Positions 9,743 through 19,943 of a DNA stretch of 64,000 nt are shown here, piece after piece. This DNA comes from Saccharobesus litoralis (lineage in GTDB: Bacteria > Pseudomonadota > Gammaproteobacteria > Enterobacterales > Alteromonadaceae): the NCBI RefSeq assembly GCF_003063625.1, contig NZ_CP026604.1:1612001-1676000 (forward strand), in the 5' to 3' direction. A model generated the notes under the pieces. That model was not told the origin of the DNA, did not search any database, and worked only from the letters and a program-made list of their open reading frames with translations. The position numbers were made by a program, and so were the translations under genes. Position 1 is the stretch's first letter. Every line of letters begins with the position of its first letter.

Positions 9743-10423
9743 ATGACCAACAATGATATTTTGCGTCGTATTCGCTACACCTTTAATTATAACGACGCCA
9801 AAATGGCCAGTATTTTGGAATTGGTTGGTTATAAAGTTGAACCGGCGTTAATTACCCAGTGGTTAAAAAAAGAAGAAGATGAAGCTTATGTGCGGTGTAG
9901 CGATCGCGAATTTTCTAACTTTTTAAATGGCTTTATTGTCGAAAAACGCGGTAAACAAGAAGGTAAACCTTTACCTAAAGCGGAAGACCATTTAAACAAC
10001 AATATCATTCTAAAGAAACTAAAAATCGCGTTAAATTTACAATCAGAAGAACTCATTGCAATGATCTCGCATGGAGACTTTTCCATCAGTAAACATGAAT
10101 TGAGTGCGCTATTTCGTAACCCGCAACATCATCATTTTCGTGAATGTAAAGACCAGTTGTTACGCAAGTTTTTGAGCGGAATGCAGGTAAAATATCGTGG
10201 TGATAGTGAAGTTTCTTCTGCAGGTAATCAATTCTCAAAAGCGCCTAAAAAGCCTTTCAATAAAACGCCCAAAAAGCCAAGTGATAACCCATATGCTAAT
10301 TGGCAACCTTCTGGTAATGAAACAGTGAAAGTCACGAAAAAGTCGTTTTCTAAGCCAGTTAAAAACAAACCTAAAACCAGAATATCTAAAGATAATTTTA
10401 AATGGCCTGACATGAAAAATTAG
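9743..10423 (+). CDS. DUF1456 family protein (YehS-like) with basic C-terminal tail
   Basis: Two tandem DUF1456 repeats cover about residues 1-150 (NNDILRRIRYTFNYND... and NNIILKKLKIALNLQSEE...). Each repeat resembles the helical repeat of E. coli YehS, whose function is unknown. A Lys/Pro/Ser-rich, probably disordered tail (KAPKKPFNKTPKKPSDNP) follows from about 155 and suggests nucleic-acid or membrane contact (inference). I chose the ATG at 9743 with TTGGAG upstream over an in-frame TTG at 9728. The gene interrupts the usual fabF-pabC order and is bracketed by two repeat copies. Confidence 0.82.
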   Translation: MTNNDILRRIRYTFNYNDAKMASILELVGYKVEPALITQWLKKEEDEAYVRCSDREFSNFLNGFIVEKRGKQEGKPLPKAEDHLNNNIILKKLKIALNLQSEELIAMISHGDFSISKHELSALFRNPQHHHFRECKDQLLRKFLSGMQVKYRGDSEVSSAGNQFSKAPKKPFNKTPKKPSDNPYANWQPSGNETVKVTKKSFSKPVKNKPKTRISKDNFKWPDMKN

Positions 10424-10462
10424 AAAAATTAGGTCGATTTTTCTATTATTTTATCGTAAGTA

Positions 10463-10730
10463 TAGTCAAAGCGATCAGGTTTTAGTGGCAGGTTTCTGGT
10501 TCCAGACGAAACCTAAGTACCTACATCCATGTAGGCAAAGCCGTCAAAGCTACCGCGTCCTGCTCTCGCCCCTTACCTGCATCCATGCAGGCAAGCTTCG
10601 AATCCCCATGAGCATATGCTCTATTATGTGATTGGGGTTGCCTAAAGGGATTTAGGTAGTAGGACGACGCAGGAGCCAAAGTCGAGAGTAAGCGCTGACA
10701 ATGAACCATAAAGCCTGAGCGAGAAGACTA
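10463..10730 (+). repeat. TAGTC/GACTA repeat, copy C (longest copy)
   Basis: A 268-base copy with intact TATAGTC...GACTATA ends. It contains the CCAGACGAAACCTAAGTAC block, two CATCCATGNAGGC blocks, the ATGAGCATATGCTC palindrome and the GACAATGAACCATAAA block. Comparison with copies G and H shows these to be removable internal blocks. It ends 35 bases before pabC. Confidence 0.85.
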
Positions 10731-10765
10731 TATTAGGTTTAACTTTGTTATTAGAAACACTTTAA

Positions 10766-11572
10766 ATGCGCCTCCATTTTATTTCTGAACGGTCAAAATT
10801 GAGTCCTTATAATCGGGCTATACAATTTGGTGACGCACACTTTACAACCATGAAAGTGTGCTCGGGTGAAATTCAGCTATTTTCATATCATCAAGCTCGT
10901 CTGCAATTGGCGTCATCGAGGTTGGGTTTTGTCATTGATGAAAGTGAGTGGCAATGGCTTTTTGAGATGCTGTCCTCCCATGCAGAAGGTAAGCAAACGG
11001 CGGTTGTGAAAATCATTATTAGCCGTGGCGAAAGCCAACGCGGTTACGCCATACCTGAACCACCTGACTATCAAGCTTTTATCTATACATCGGAATTACC
11101 AATTGATTGGCTTGCACAATTACAACAAGGTATCGCGTTAAACATTGCTGATTTTACGTTAGGTCATCAACCTGCTTTAGCCGGATTAAAACATTGTAAC
11201 CGCCTAGAGCAGGTAATGCTTAAACAAGAATTACAAGCTAAAGGTTGGAGTGATGCCATTGTTTGTGATTTGACTGGAAATGTTATCGAAACTTCGATTG
11301 CAAACTTGTTTTTTTATGATGGTCATACTTGGTATACCCCAGAATTAAGTTTGGCTGGTGTGGCTGGGGTATATAGACAATATATACTGCAACAGGCGAA
11401 AAAACATAATATCAAAATTGAAGTTTGTGCTATTGCTAGGCAAAACTTAACAAACTTCACCGCGGCTTTTGCCTGCAATGCATTGCAAGGTATTGTGCCT
11501 GTGACGCAAATCGCCGAAAATAGCCTATCAGTTGAACCCGTTCATCATTTTAAGCGCACTTTTGAAAATTAA
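10766..11572 (+). CDS. pabC: Aminodeoxychorismate lyase
   Basis: A PLP enzyme of the branched-chain aminotransferase fold (class IV) that releases pyruvate from 4-amino-4-deoxychorismate to give p-aminobenzoate for folate. RAIQFGDAHFTTMKV matches the family N-terminus. The PLP-binding Lys is in LAGLKHCNRLEQV, and TSIANLFFYDG is the downstream class-IV motif. It has 268 residues (E. coli 269). The stop overlaps the start of mltG, as in the usual pabC-mltG-tmk-holB operon. Confidence 0.92.
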   Translation: MRLHFISERSKLSPYNRAIQFGDAHFTTMKVCSGEIQLFSYHQARLQLASSRLGFVIDESEWQWLFEMLSSHAEGKQTAVVKIIISRGESQRGYAIPEPPDYQAFIYTSELPIDWLAQLQQGIALNIADFTLGHQPALAGLKHCNRLEQVMLKQELQAKGWSDAIVCDLTGNVIETSIANLFFYDGHTWYTPELSLAGVAGVYRQYILQQAKKHNIKIEVCAIARQNLTNFTAAFACNALQGIVPVTQIAENSLSVEPVHHFKRTFEN

Positions 11573-12578
11573 ATTATCCACATTTTTAAAACTATTGGCC
11601 GCGAGTATTTTTGCTTGTTTAACTGTCGCAAGTGTTTTGGCATTTAAAATTGCTAGCCAATGGCAACAACCTGCGGCTATACATCAGCCGTTATTTACTA
11701 TTGAATCGGGTTGGTCGTACTACAAATTAATCGAGCAGCTTGAGCATAGCAATATGATTCAAGAGCCGTTTGCATTTAAAATACTCGTTTGGCTAAATCC
11801 GCATTTACGTGACATTAAAGCGGGGACTTATCGCTTGCCGGAAAAGGCAACTCAGCGCGAATTAGTTGAAGCTTTAGTATTTGCCAAACCAGCCGAGTTT
11901 AAAATCACGTTTATTGAAGGCAGCCGATGGCAAGATTGGTATGCCAAATTACAAGATCACTCATTTATTCAAACCACTTTACAATCATCAAAAGATGAGC
12001 AACTTAAACCTTATTATGCAAATGGCCGTATAGAAGGTTTGTTGTTTCCCGATACTTACGTATTTTTTGCTGATACCCCAGATATTAATATTGTTGAGCA
12101 AGCATATCGACGTATGCAGTCTGTGATGAATCAAGCCAAGCAAGCGCAACAGAGCCGAGGTAAACATGTTTATCCATTGGATGATTACCAAACGCTAATT
12201 TTGGCTTCGATCATCGAAAAAGAAACCAGTATAGTGTCGGAAATGCCTTTGGTTTCATCGGTATTTCATAACCGGTTACACAAAAAAATGCGCCTACAAA
12301 CCGACCCAACCGTGATTTACGGTTTGGGAGACGAATATCAAGGCGATATTACGCGTGCTCATTTAAAACAAGCGACGCCATACAATACTTATGTGATTAA
12401 AGGTTTACCGCCGACTCCCATTGCTATGCCGGGTAAAGCGGCCATCGAAGCTGCGTTTAATCCACAGCAGAGCGAATATTATTATTTTGTGGCTGACGGA
12501 AAGGGAGGACATAGTTTCTCTCGAACCCTACGCGAACATAATGCAGCGGTTAAGCGCTATTTAAAACTCAGTAAGTAG
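11562..12578 (+). CDS. mltG: Endolytic murein transglycosylase MltG
   Basis: An inner-membrane enzyme that cleaves nascent peptidoglycan glycan strands. One N-terminal membrane segment (LLAASIFACLTVASVLAF) precedes a periplasmic YceG domain with the catalytic Glu in LASIIEKETS, followed by TDPTVIYGLG and a conserved GLPPTPIAMPG region. There is no ATG at the N-terminus. A TTG at 11562 gives 338 residues (E. coli 340) and overlaps pabC by 11 bases; another TTG at 11532 is possible. The exact start is uncertain but the gene is not. Confidence 0.9.
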   Translation: MKIKLSTFLKLLAASIFACLTVASVLAFKIASQWQQPAAIHQPLFTIESGWSYYKLIEQLEHSNMIQEPFAFKILVWLNPHLRDIKAGTYRLPEKATQRELVEALVFAKPAEFKITFIEGSRWQDWYAKLQDHSFIQTTLQSSKDEQLKPYYANGRIEGLLFPDTYVFFADTPDINIVEQAYRRMQSVMNQAKQAQQSRGKHVYPLDDYQTLILASIIEKETSIVSEMPLVSSVFHNRLHKKMRLQTDPTVIYGLGDEYQGDITRAHLKQATPYNTYVIKGLPPTPIAMPGKAAIEAAFNPQQSEYYYFVADGKGGHSFSRTLREHNAAVKRYLKLSK

Positions 12579-12602
12579 TACTGCGATAAATAAGAGACAA
12601 AT

Positions 12603-13220
12603 ATGCAAGGTCAGTTTATTGTTATTGAAGGTTTGGAAGGTGCAGGAAAATCAACTGCCGTTAACGCCATTCAAACCTGGTTAAGTGAACGTGGTATTGA
12701 GTTTATTAATACACGTGAACCAGGGGGCACACCCATGGCGGAAGCGTTGCGTACGCTGGTTAAAAAAGTGCATGAAGAAACGGTTACCGCAGAAGCCGAG
12801 CTATTAATAATGTATGCAAGCCGTATTCAATTGATTAAAAATGTCATCGAGCCTGCGTTAGCTCAAGGTAAGTGGGTTATTGGTGATCGCCATGATTTAT
12901 CGTCACGTGCATATCAGGGTGGTGGCCGTGGGATACCAGACGATTTAATTGAACCTATACGTCACGCCGTGCTTAAAGGGTTTAAACCTGATTTAACTTT
13001 ATATATGGATATTGACCCAGCGGTTGGCTTAGCCCGAGCGTCAGCCCGTGGCGAACTCGATCGCATTGAGCTGGAACAACGAACGTTTTTTGATAACACG
13101 CGTAAAAAATATCAGCAAATTGCCGCTAGTGACGATAGCATAGTAACTATTAATGCTGAACAAAGTATTGAACAAGTCGCGCAAGATATAACGGCAGCAC
13201 TGAACACCTATTATGGTTAA
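12603..13220 (+). CDS. tmk: Thymidylate kinase
   Basis: Phosphorylates dTMP to dTDP. The P-loop GLEGAGKST, the DR motif in [17 protein letters not shown], and the LID region with [12 protein letters not shown] are visible. The 205-residue length is typical. Its last 8 bases overlap holB, showing tight translational coupling in the pabC-mltG-tmk-holB operon. Confidence 0.95.
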   Translation: MQGQFIVIEGLEGAGKSTAVNAIQTWLSERGIEFINTREPGGTPMAEALRTLVKKVHEETVTAEAELLIMYASRIQLIKNVIEPALAQGKWVIGDRHDLSSRAYQGGGRGIPDDLIEPIRHAVLKGFKPDLTLYMDIDPAVGLARASARGELDRIELEQRTFFDNTRKKYQQIAASDDSIVTINAEQSIEQVAQDITAALNTYYG

Positions 13221-14154
13221 CGAAACTTATCCTTGGTTAGAATCTACTCTGTTGAATATTGGCCAGCAATATCAACAGGGGCGTTTACATCATGGTTTAC
13301 TGATTGATGCCAATCATGGCATGGGTAAACTGACACTGGTTAAGCAATTAGCTCAACACCTGTTATGTACGGCTGGTCAAGACAGGGCTTGTGGTCAATG
13401 TAAATCTTGCCATTTATTTAGCCAAGGCAATCACCCTGATTATTTGTTGATTTCAGATAGAGAGGCAAACTCTGTTGGTGTAGATGCCATTCGTGAATTA
13501 GTGGCTAAATCGCAACATAAGTCGCAGTTGGGCGGTAATCAAGTTTTCGTTATTGACCAAAGCCATAAAATGACGGAATCCGCGGCTAATGCATTACTTA
13601 AAACGTTAGAAGAGCCAAACTCCCAAACCTACTTATTGCTGACTACGACCTCTGTTAGTCATTTATTACCGACTATTTTGAGCCGTTGCCAAATTTATAA
13701 AATCACCGCACCCACTTTGCAAGCTTTACAACCTTGGTTACAAGCCAAGCAAGTTAATATTGATGATTTTGCGATAGCTTATCAAGATATGGGGCAAGCG
13801 CCGTTGTGTGCACTCGAGTTATTGGCTGACGATTATATTAGTCAACGCCAAGCGTTTTTAAATGAATTTAAGCAAGTCTTATCCGGTAAAATTTGCGCTA
13901 TGGAATTTGGTGTTAAAGCTGAAGAAACTTCGTTGAGTTTTTATTATATTTGGATGATGCAAGCATTGAATAAATGGCTGCAAGTGAAAAGTGCACAGCG
14001 GCAAAAGGCGGGCTTCAATCATGCTCAGTTATATAAAATTATGGATTTGTACCAAGCCGTGTTGACCAGTCAAAAGCAAAACGGCTTAACTGGTGTCAAT
14101 AAAAAACTGAACTATCAGCAACTTTGCCATAAAATAGCACAGGTAAATAAGTAA
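13213..14154 (+). CDS. holB: DNA polymerase III subunit delta'
   Basis: A clamp-loader subunit. An AAA+ domain with a degenerate Walker A (HGMGKLTL) is followed by a zinc-binding module with Cys in [10 protein letters not shown] and an upstream Cys in [11 protein letters not shown]. The sensor-1/SRC region is [13 protein letters not shown]. It has 313 residues (E. coli 334). It overlaps tmk upstream, and pilZ follows after 10 bases. Confidence 0.93.
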   Translation: MVNETYPWLESTLLNIGQQYQQGRLHHGLLIDANHGMGKLTLVKQLAQHLLCTAGQDRACGQCKSCHLFSQGNHPDYLLISDREANSVGVDAIRELVAKSQHKSQLGGNQVFVIDQSHKMTESAANALLKTLEEPNSQTYLLLTTTSVSHLLPTILSRCQIYKITAPTLQALQPWLQAKQVNIDDFAIAYQDMGQAPLCALELLADDYISQRQAFLNEFKQVLSGKICAMEFGVKAEETSLSFYYIWMMQALNKWLQVKSAQRQKAGFNHAQLYKIMDLYQAVLTSQKQNGLTGVNKKLNYQQLCHKIAQVNK

Positions 14155-14164
14155 GGTTAAGGTT

Positions 14165-14491
14165 ATGGAAGCTATCCCTCTGGAATTTAGAAGCGTTCAA
14201 GATTTATACAAAAGTTATATGGCATTTTTGCCAGAAGGCGGCTTGTTTATTGAAACCAGTCGTCAGTACGAAATGGAATACGAGCTTGAATTAGATGTGT
14301 TAGTGCCTAATGCGATTGATAGCTTAAAAGTTACGGGAAAGGTCTGTTGGATTAACCCAGTTAGCGCTTCTAGTGCCACCCCACAAGGTATAGGTGTGGT
14401 ATTTACCGAAGACAAGCAGCATTTAAAAGATCGCATAGAAACCATGCTCGGCGGTTTATTAAATTCCAGCGAACCGACCTTTACTATGTAA
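14165..14491 (+). CDS. pilZ: Type IV pilus assembly protein PilZ
   Basis: A 108-residue PilZ-domain protein similar to Pseudomonas PilZ, with a conserved GGLFIET core, the VTGKVCWINP strand, GIGVVF, and a C-terminus ending EPTFTM. The RxxxR and (D/N)xSxxG c-di-GMP-binding motifs are absent, as in the founding PilZ protein, which acts with the pilus system without binding c-di-GMP. The holB-pilZ-tatD order is the same as in pseudomonads. TAAGGTTAAGGTT precedes the ATG. Confidence 0.9.
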   Translation: MEAIPLEFRSVQDLYKSYMAFLPEGGLFIETSRQYEMEYELELDVLVPNAIDSLKVTGKVCWINPVSASSATPQGIGVVFTEDKQHLKDRIETMLGGLLNSSEPTFTM

Positions 14492-14704
14492 CTGAGGTTA
14501 TTTTTGTATGCCTAAATCAGCAGAGCAATTTGCTGCAGCTACCACATCCTGCGCATATTTAGTTGTTGTAGCTTGGGCTTCGTACCAACAATAGCTGCTG
14601 TAAGCGTGCTCTAGAAATTTTGTTTTAGACAAACCTCAGCTAATTATATCCATATAAGCCAGTGCTAAACCTTGGTTGGTTATTCAAATGAAAGGTAAGA
14701 TTTT

Positions 14705-15487
14705 TTGTTAGTTGATTCTCACTGTCATTTAGACAGACTAAAGTTAGACGAGTTTGAAAACGGGTTAGATACCGTATTAGCTAATGCTGAACAGCAAGGT
14801 GTTGAGCATTTTTTGTGTGTTTGCGTATCGCTGCAAGACTTTAATAAAATGCGTGACGCGGTCGCGGGCTACAACAATGTTTCGATCTCTTGTGGGGTGC
14901 ACCCATTACACCAAGAAGACGCCGCCTATACTTATGACGATTTAATTGCGTTAGCCGCTGATCCCAGTGTCGTTGCCATAGGTGAAACAGGGTTAGACTT
15001 TTATTATTCGCCTGACAGTAAAGCGATCCAAACCGAATCTTTCCGTAAACATGTGCGCGCTGCAGTTGAATTAAATAAACCATTAATCATACATACGCGC
15101 GATGCACGGCAACTCACCATTGATATTCTGCGCGAAGAAGGCGCAGAGAAAGTCGGCGGGGTATTGCACTGCTTTACTGAATCGTTGGAAATGGCCCAGC
15201 AAGCCATGGAATTGGGCTTTTACATTTCTATTTCAGGCATTGTTACCTTTAAAAACGCTAAAGAGTTACAAGACACGGTACGGCAAATTCCACTCGAGCG
15301 TTTGCTAGTTGAAACCGATTCACCTTGGTTAGCGCCTATTCCTTATCGTGGAAAACAAAACCAGCCGGCTTATGTAAAAAATGTCGCGCAATTTGTCGCG
15401 GACTTAAAAGGTGTGAGCTTAGAAGAGTTGGCTCAAGTGACGACCCAAAATTATTACGATTTGTTTGCCTTGAGTAAAAAAGTCTAA
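14705..15487 (+). CDS. TatD-family metal-dependent DNase (YcfH-like)
   Basis: A 260-residue TIM-barrel hydrolase of the TatD family. Metal ligands are visible in VDSHCHLD (HxH), the Glu of AIGETGLD, the His of IIHTRDA, GVLHCFT, and the Asp of VETDSPWLAP. Family members are 3'-5' DNases or D-aminoacyl hydrolases; the substrate here is unknown. The start is a TTG at 14705 directly before LVDSHCHLD, with AAAGGTAAG upstream. The position after pilZ matches ycfH of other gammaproteobacteria. Confidence 0.9.
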   Translation: MLVDSHCHLDRLKLDEFENGLDTVLANAEQQGVEHFLCVCVSLQDFNKMRDAVAGYNNVSISCGVHPLHQEDAAYTYDDLIALAADPSVVAIGETGLDFYYSPDSKAIQTESFRKHVRAAVELNKPLIIHTRDARQLTIDILREEGAEKVGGVLHCFTESLEMAQQAMELGFYISISGIVTFKNAKELQDTVRQIPLERLLVETDSPWLAPIPYRGKQNQPAYVKNVAQFVADLKGVSLEELAQVTTQNYYDLFALSKKV

Positions 15488-15501
15488 GCATATTTTAATC
15501 A

Positions 15502-15626
15502 TAGTCAAAGCGATCGGCTTTTAGGCAAAGCCGTCAAGCTTAGAGTCCCCATGAGTTTATGCTCTACTAAATGATTGGGGCGAAAAGCGCAGACAATGCC
15601 GTCCTAGAAACCGAGCGAGAAGACTA
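15502..15626 (+). repeat. TAGTC/GACTA repeat, copy D
   Basis: Compact 125-base copy with TAGTCAAAGCGATCGGC at the left end and GCGAGAAGACTA at the right. Its core is diverged (ATGAGTTTATGCTC). The start codon of the DUF3565 gene lies one base beyond the right end, so the repeat supplies that gene's immediate upstream sequence. Confidence 0.8.
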
Positions 15627-15627
15627 T

Positions 15628-15831
15628 ATGCTGCAACCCATTATTGGTTATTACAAGGATGAACAAGGTCATTGGGTTGCAAAATTATCCTGTCATCATA
15701 ACCAACATGTTCGCCACCAACCGCCTTTTATTAATCGACCTTGGGTAACAACCCCAGAAGGACGAAACAGCAAACTGGGTTTTGAACTTAACTGTGTTAA
15801 GTGCGAGCGTAAAGCCCCTAAAGATTTCTGA
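15628..15831 (+). CDS. DUF3565 family small protein
   Basis: A 67-residue protein (MLQPIIGYYKDEQGHWVAKL...) matching DUF3565. It is rich in His and Cys (CHHNQHVRHQPP, CVKCERK), so metal binding is likely, but its function is unknown. I chose the ATG at 15628 because the family starts there; an earlier in-frame ATG at 15571 falls inside repeat copy D and encodes unrelated residues. GAGAAG from the repeat end lies 6 bases before the ATG and may serve as the ribosome-binding site. Confidence 0.82.
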   Translation: MLQPIIGYYKDEQGHWVAKLSCHHNQHVRHQPPFINRPWVTTPEGRNSKLGFELNCVKCERKAPKDF

Positions 15832-15941
15832 AATTATCCTCAGTTTTACCAAGATATTGCCATTAAAATATGCTTGGCTAGAAATTTGCTTAGCCAAAAT
15901 GAAAAAAATTCAATTATTTCGAAAAAAAATCACCCACAAAG

Positions 15942-15970
15942 CTTGAAAGTCTATTCCTCGACCCTACTTA
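15942..15970 (+). promoter_or_regulatory. Sigma32 (heat-shock) promoter of dnaK
   Basis: CTTGAAA at 15942-15948, a 13-base spacer, then CCCTACTTA at 15962-15970. This closely matches the sigma32 consensus CTTGAA-N13/14-CCCCATNTA. It is 51-79 bases before the dnaK start. Confidence 0.82.
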
Positions 15971-16020
15971 TAAACCAAGAAATTAATCCAGAGTTATTTA
16001 TTAGTTGAGGGTTTTCCAGC

Positions 16021-17946
16021 ATGGGTAAAATCATCGGTATCGATTTAGGTACAACCAATTCATGTGTTGCTGTTTTAGACGGCGACAAAGCAAAAGTTAT
16101 TGAAAACGCCGAAGGCGATCGTACTACTCCTTCGATTATCGCTTACACAGCTGAAGGTGAAACATTAGTTGGTCAGCCAGCGAAGCGTCAGGCGATCACT
16201 AACCCACAAAATACGTTATTTGCTATTAAGCGTCTTATTGGCCGTCGTTTTGAAGATAAAGAAGTTCAACGCGATGTAGACATCATGCCATTCAAAATTG
16301 TTAAAGCTGACAATGGCGATGCATGGGTAGAAGCCAAAGGCGAAAAAATGGCACCACCGCAAATTTCTGCTGAAGTTCTTAAGAAAATGAAGAAAACAGC
16401 AGAAGATTACTTAGGTGAAGAAGTGACAGCGGCTGTTATTACAGTTCCGGCTTACTTTAACGATTCACAACGTCAAGCTACTAAAGACGCGGGTCGTATC
16501 GCAGGTTTAGAAGTTAAGCGTATTATCAATGAGCCAACTGCTGCTGCCCTTGCTTACGGCATGGATAAAAAGCAAGGTGACAACATTGTTGCAGTATACG
16601 ACTTAGGTGGTGGTACATTCGATATTTCAATTATTGAAATTGATGAAGTTGAAGGCGAGCACACATTTGAAGTATTAGCGACTAATGGTGACACTCACTT
16701 AGGTGGTGAAGACTTTGATAACCGCTTAATCAACTACTTAGTGACTGAATTTAAAAACGAGCAAGGCTTTGATCTTAAAAATGATCCATTAGCAATGCAA
16801 CGTTTGAAAGAAGCTGCTGAAAAAGCTAAGTGTGAACTATCATCTTCACAACAAACTGAAGTTAACTTACCTTACATCACAGCTGATGCAACAGGTCCTA
16901 AGCACTTAAACATTAAAGTAACCCGTGCTAAGTTAGAGTCTTTAGTTGAAGATTTAGTCCAACAATCTCTTGCGCCACTTAAGCAAGCTTTAGCAGATGC
17001 AGATTTATCAGTTAGCGACATCAACGACGTTATCTTAGTTGGTGGTCAAACACGTATGCCATTAGTGCAAAAAACCGTGACTGACTTCTTTGGTAAAGAG
17101 CCTCGTAAAGACGTTAACCCTGATGAAGCCGTAGCCGCAGGTGCAGCGATTCAAGGTGGTGTATTAGCAGGTGACGTAACGGACGTATTATTACTAGACG
17201 TTACACCATTATCACTAGGTATCGAAACCATGGGTGGCGTAATGACACCTGTAATTGAGAAAAACTCGACTATTCCGACTAAGAAGTCACAAACTTTCTC
17301 AACAGCTGAAGATAATCAATCAGCGGTAACAGTACACGTTGTACAAGGTGAGCGTAAACAAGCGAGCTTGAACAAATCGTTAGGTCAGTTCAACCTTGAA
17401 GGTATTCGCCCAGCAATGCGTGGTACCCCACAAATTGAAGTGACGTTCGATATTGATGCGGATGGTATTTTACACGTATCTGCCAAAGATAAAGATACGG
17501 GTACAGAGCAGAAGATCACCATTAAAGCGTCTTCTGGTTTAAGTGATGAAGAAGTCGAAGCAATGGTTCGCGACGCCGAAGCTAACTCTGACGCAGACGC
17601 TAAGTTTGAAGAATTAGTTCAAGCGCGTAACCAAGCCGATGGCCTTGTTCATGCAACTAAGAAGCAAATCGAAGAAGCTGGTGATGAGTTAGCGACTAAC
17701 GATAAAGAAGCGATTGAAACAGCGGTATCTGCGTTAGAAACAGCGATCAAAGGTGACGACAAAGCAGAGATTGAAGCAAAATCTCAAGAGTTGATCACAG
17801 CATCGGCTAAATTAATGGAAATCGCTCAAGCGAAAGCACAAGCTCAAGGCGGTCCAGAAGCGACTGACGCCGGTGCACAACAAGCGTCTCCTGCTGATGA
17901 TGTAGTCGATGCTGAGTTTGAAGAAGTTAATGACGACAAAAAATAA
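16021..17946 (+). CDS. dnaK: Chaperone DnaK (Hsp70)
   Basis: ATP-dependent chaperone. It starts [21 protein letters not shown]; the phosphate-2 motif [15 protein letters not shown], the [11 protein letters not shown] linker-side motif and a substrate-binding domain are complete. It has 641 residues and ends with the acidic EEVNDDKK tail. A sigma32 promoter lies just upstream and a strong terminator just downstream. dnaJ follows after 177 bases, the usual pair. Confidence 0.98.
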   Translation: MGKIIGIDLGTTNSCVAVLDGDKAKVIENAEGDRTTPSIIAYTAEGETLVGQPAKRQAITNPQNTLFAIKRLIGRRFEDKEVQRDVDIMPFKIVKADNGDAWVEAKGEKMAPPQISAEVLKKMKKTAEDYLGEEVTAAVITVPAYFNDSQRQATKDAGRIAGLEVKRIINEPTAAALAYGMDKKQGDNIVAVYDLGGGTFDISIIEIDEVEGEHTFEVLATNGDTHLGGEDFDNRLINYLVTEFKNEQGFDLKNDPLAMQRLKEAAEKAKCELSSSQQTEVNLPYITADATGPKHLNIKVTRAKLESLVEDLVQQSLAPLKQALADADLSVSDINDVILVGGQTRMPLVQKTVTDFFGKEPRKDVNPDEAVAAGAAIQGGVLAGDVTDVLLLDVTPLSLGIETMGGVMTPVIEKNSTIPTKKSQTFSTAEDNQSAVTVHVVQGERKQASLNKSLGQFNLEGIRPAMRGTPQIEVTFDIDADGILHVSAKDKDTGTEQKITIKASSGLSDEEVEAMVRDAEANSDADAKFEELVQARNQADGLVHATKKQIEEAGDELATNDKEAIETAVSALETAIKGDDKAEIEAKSQELITASAKLMEIAQAKAQAQGGPEATDAGAQQASPADDVVDAEFEEVNDDKK

Positions 17947-17970
17947 GTCAGACTTTTAAAACGACTAAGG

Positions 17971-17995
17971 ACGGGCGTATTATGCGCCCGTTTTT
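17971..17995 (+). terminator. Rho-independent terminator after dnaK
   Basis: CGGGCG-TATTATG-CGCCCG stem-loop followed by TTTTT, 25 bases after the dnaK stop. Readthrough or a separate promoter is needed for dnaJ. Confidence 0.85.
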
Positions 17996-18123
17996 GTTGT
18001 TGCTAAAGGTGAATACCCATACGTTTAAGCCTTTAGCCTTGCGTTTATTTTATTGTAAAAATAAGGCTAAAGGTTTACTGGTTTTTTAGGCAATATGCCA
18101 ATGGTTGAGTGAAGTAAAAGATT

Positions 18124-19248
18124 ATGTCAAAACGGGATTTATACGAAGTCTTAGGCGTCCAGAAAGGCGCAAGCGAGCGTGAAATTAAAAAGGCCTACAA
18201 GCGCCTAGCTATGAAATATCATCCAGACCGTAACCCGGATGAAAGTGCCAAAGAAAAATTTTCTGAGATCCAACAAGCTTACGAAGTCTTAACTGACGAC
18301 AATATGCGCGCCAGATATGATCAATATGGTCATGCGGGTATTGATCCACAGCAAGGTGGCTTTGGCGGCGGTGGCGGCGCACAAGACTTTGGAGATATTT
18401 TTGGTGATGTGTTTGGTGACATTTTTGGTGGCGGCGGTGGTGGCCGTCGTCAGTCGCGAGCGCAACGCGGTGCCGACTTACGTTACAACCTAGAGCTCAC
18501 ATTAGAAGAAGCGGTTAAAGGTAAATCAGTTGAAATTAAAGTGCCGACTTGGGTCGCTTGTGATCCATGTGATGGCAGCGGTGCGAAAAAAGGCACACAA
18601 GCGCAAACGTGTCCAACCTGTCATGGCCAAGGTCAAGTACAAATGCGCCAAGGCTTCTTTGCGGTACAGCAAACTTGTCCAACCTGTCATGGTAAAGGCA
18701 AAATTATCAAAGATCCGTGTAACGTATGTTCGGGTCAAGGTCGCGTGCAAAAGAGCAAAACCTTGTCTGTTAAAGTACCTGCTGGCGTCGATACAGGTGA
18801 CCGAATTCGCTTAGCCGGTGAAGGCGAAGCAGGACAACATGGTGCACCAGCTGGTGACTTATATGTACAAGTTTCTGTGCGCGAACACTCAATCTTTGAG
18901 CGCGACGACAATAACTTATATTGTGAAGTGCCAATTGGCTTTACAACAGCCGCATTAGGTGGCGAGATTGAAGTTCCGACTTTAGAAGGTAAAGTTAAGT
19001 TGAAAATCCCAGCGGAAACGCAAACCGGCCGTATGTTCCGCATGCGTGGTAAAGGGGTTAAGTCAGTGCGCGGTGGCGCTGTCGGGGATTTAATTTGTAA
19101 AACAGTTATTGAAACGCCGGTTAACTTAAGCGAAGAACAAAAAGACTTTCTACGTCAATTGGAAGCTTCGACCACCCATAAACATAAACCGAAAGAGCAA
19201 GGTTTTTTTGATGGGGTTAAGCGCTTTTTCGATGACTTAACTAGCTAG
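18124..19248 (+). CDS. dnaJ: Co-chaperone DnaJ (Hsp40)
   Basis: Stimulates DnaK ATPase. The J domain carries HPD in MKYHPDRN. It is followed by a Gly/Phe-rich stretch (about residues 75-105), four CxxCxGxG zinc repeats ([32 protein letters not shown]), and C-terminal substrate-binding domains. Its 374 residues are standard. It is downstream of dnaK and followed by a terminator. Confidence 0.97.
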   Translation: MSKRDLYEVLGVQKGASEREIKKAYKRLAMKYHPDRNPDESAKEKFSEIQQAYEVLTDDNMRARYDQYGHAGIDPQQGGFGGGGGAQDFGDIFGDVFGDIFGGGGGGRRQSRAQRGADLRYNLELTLEEAVKGKSVEIKVPTWVACDPCDGSGAKKGTQAQTCPTCHGQGQVQMRQGFFAVQQTCPTCHGKGKIIKDPCNVCSGQGRVQKSKTLSVKVPAGVDTGDRIRLAGEGEAGQHGAPAGDLYVQVSVREHSIFERDDNNLYCEVPIGFTTAALGGEIEVPTLEGKVKLKIPAETQTGRMFRMRGKGVKSVRGGAVGDLICKTVIETPVNLSEEQKDFLRQLEASTTHKHKPKEQGFFDGVKRFFDDLTS

Positions 19249-19294
19249 ACCATTGTTAGTCGAGAACAATTTGACTCGTTATTAGATGCTAGAG

Positions 19295-19327
19295 CCCGCA
19301 GTGTTTCGCACTGCGGGTTTTATTTTG
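19295..19327 (+). terminator. Rho-independent terminator after dnaJ
   Basis: CCCGCAGTG-TTTCG-CACTGCGGG stem-loop followed by TTTTATTTT. Confidence 0.88.
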
Positions 19328-19480
19328 CCTGAATTTTATCTTAACCTAGGTGTAATTAACCCTAATTCTGGTACAAAATGATCTTTATCAAATGCGGGTG
19401 GGTAAATTACATGATAAATTTACTCAAAATGCCCAAGTGATTGGGTACGCAGCATTTTTACTTATCCACGGAGAATAATT

Positions 19481-19801
19481 ATGAAAACACTTAAAACCTT
19501 GGGTGTTGCAACAACTTTATTAATGGGCGCATTATCTGGTCAAGCTATGGCGGCTGACGCTGCTGCTGGTAAAGCTAAAGCCGTTATGTGTGCGGCTTGT
19601 CACGGTGCCGACGGCAAAGCGCAAATCCCAACTTACCCAAATCTAGCAGGTCAAAACGAAGCTTATTTAGTTTCAGCCATGAATGCTTATAAAAAAGGTG
19701 AGCGCACAGGTGGTCAAGCGGCCATCATGGCTGGCATGGCAGCACCTCTGTCAGATGCTGATATTGCCAATTTAGCGGCTTATTTTGCATCTTTAAAATA
19801 A
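19481..19801 (+). CDS. Periplasmic class I cytochrome c (c4/c5/c553 type)
   Basis: A 106-residue monohaem cytochrome c. A signal peptide ends near [11 protein letters not shown]. The haem site is CAACHG, and a C-terminal Met ([24 protein letters not shown]) probably provides the second axial ligand. It likely shuttles electrons in the periplasm. CGGAGAA precedes the ATG. It is flanked by its own terminator and marks the last housekeeping-type gene before the polysaccharide locus. Confidence 0.9.
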   Translation: MKTLKTLGVATTLLMGALSGQAMAADAAAGKAKAVMCAACHGADGKAQIPTYPNLAGQNEAYLVSAMNAYKKGERTGGQAAIMAGMAAPLSDADIANLAAYFASLK

Positions 19802-19855
19802 AGCTAGTTATAAATGTATAGTGCGATTAACAGCCATTTTAATCGTACATTTCTA

Positions 19856-19882
19856 AAAACGTCAGCTAAAGCTGACGTTTTT
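19856..19882 (+). terminator. Rho-independent terminator after cytochrome c
   Basis: AAAAACGTCAGC-TAAA-GCTGACGTTTTT perfect hairpin with A and T runs; probably bidirectional. Confidence 0.85.
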
Positions 19883-19943
19883 GACAAAGTCCCCCTCAGC
19901 CTAAATCATTTTAAAGAGCCTAATTGACAGTTGAACCGATCTT

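Noticed and set aside
14508-14594. Possible 28-codon gene after pilZ
   Set aside because: Too short, no ribosome-binding site, and no conserved features.
18530-18814. Open frame in another frame of dnaJ
   Set aside because: Its Lys/Cys-rich translation comes from reading the zinc-finger repeats out of frame.
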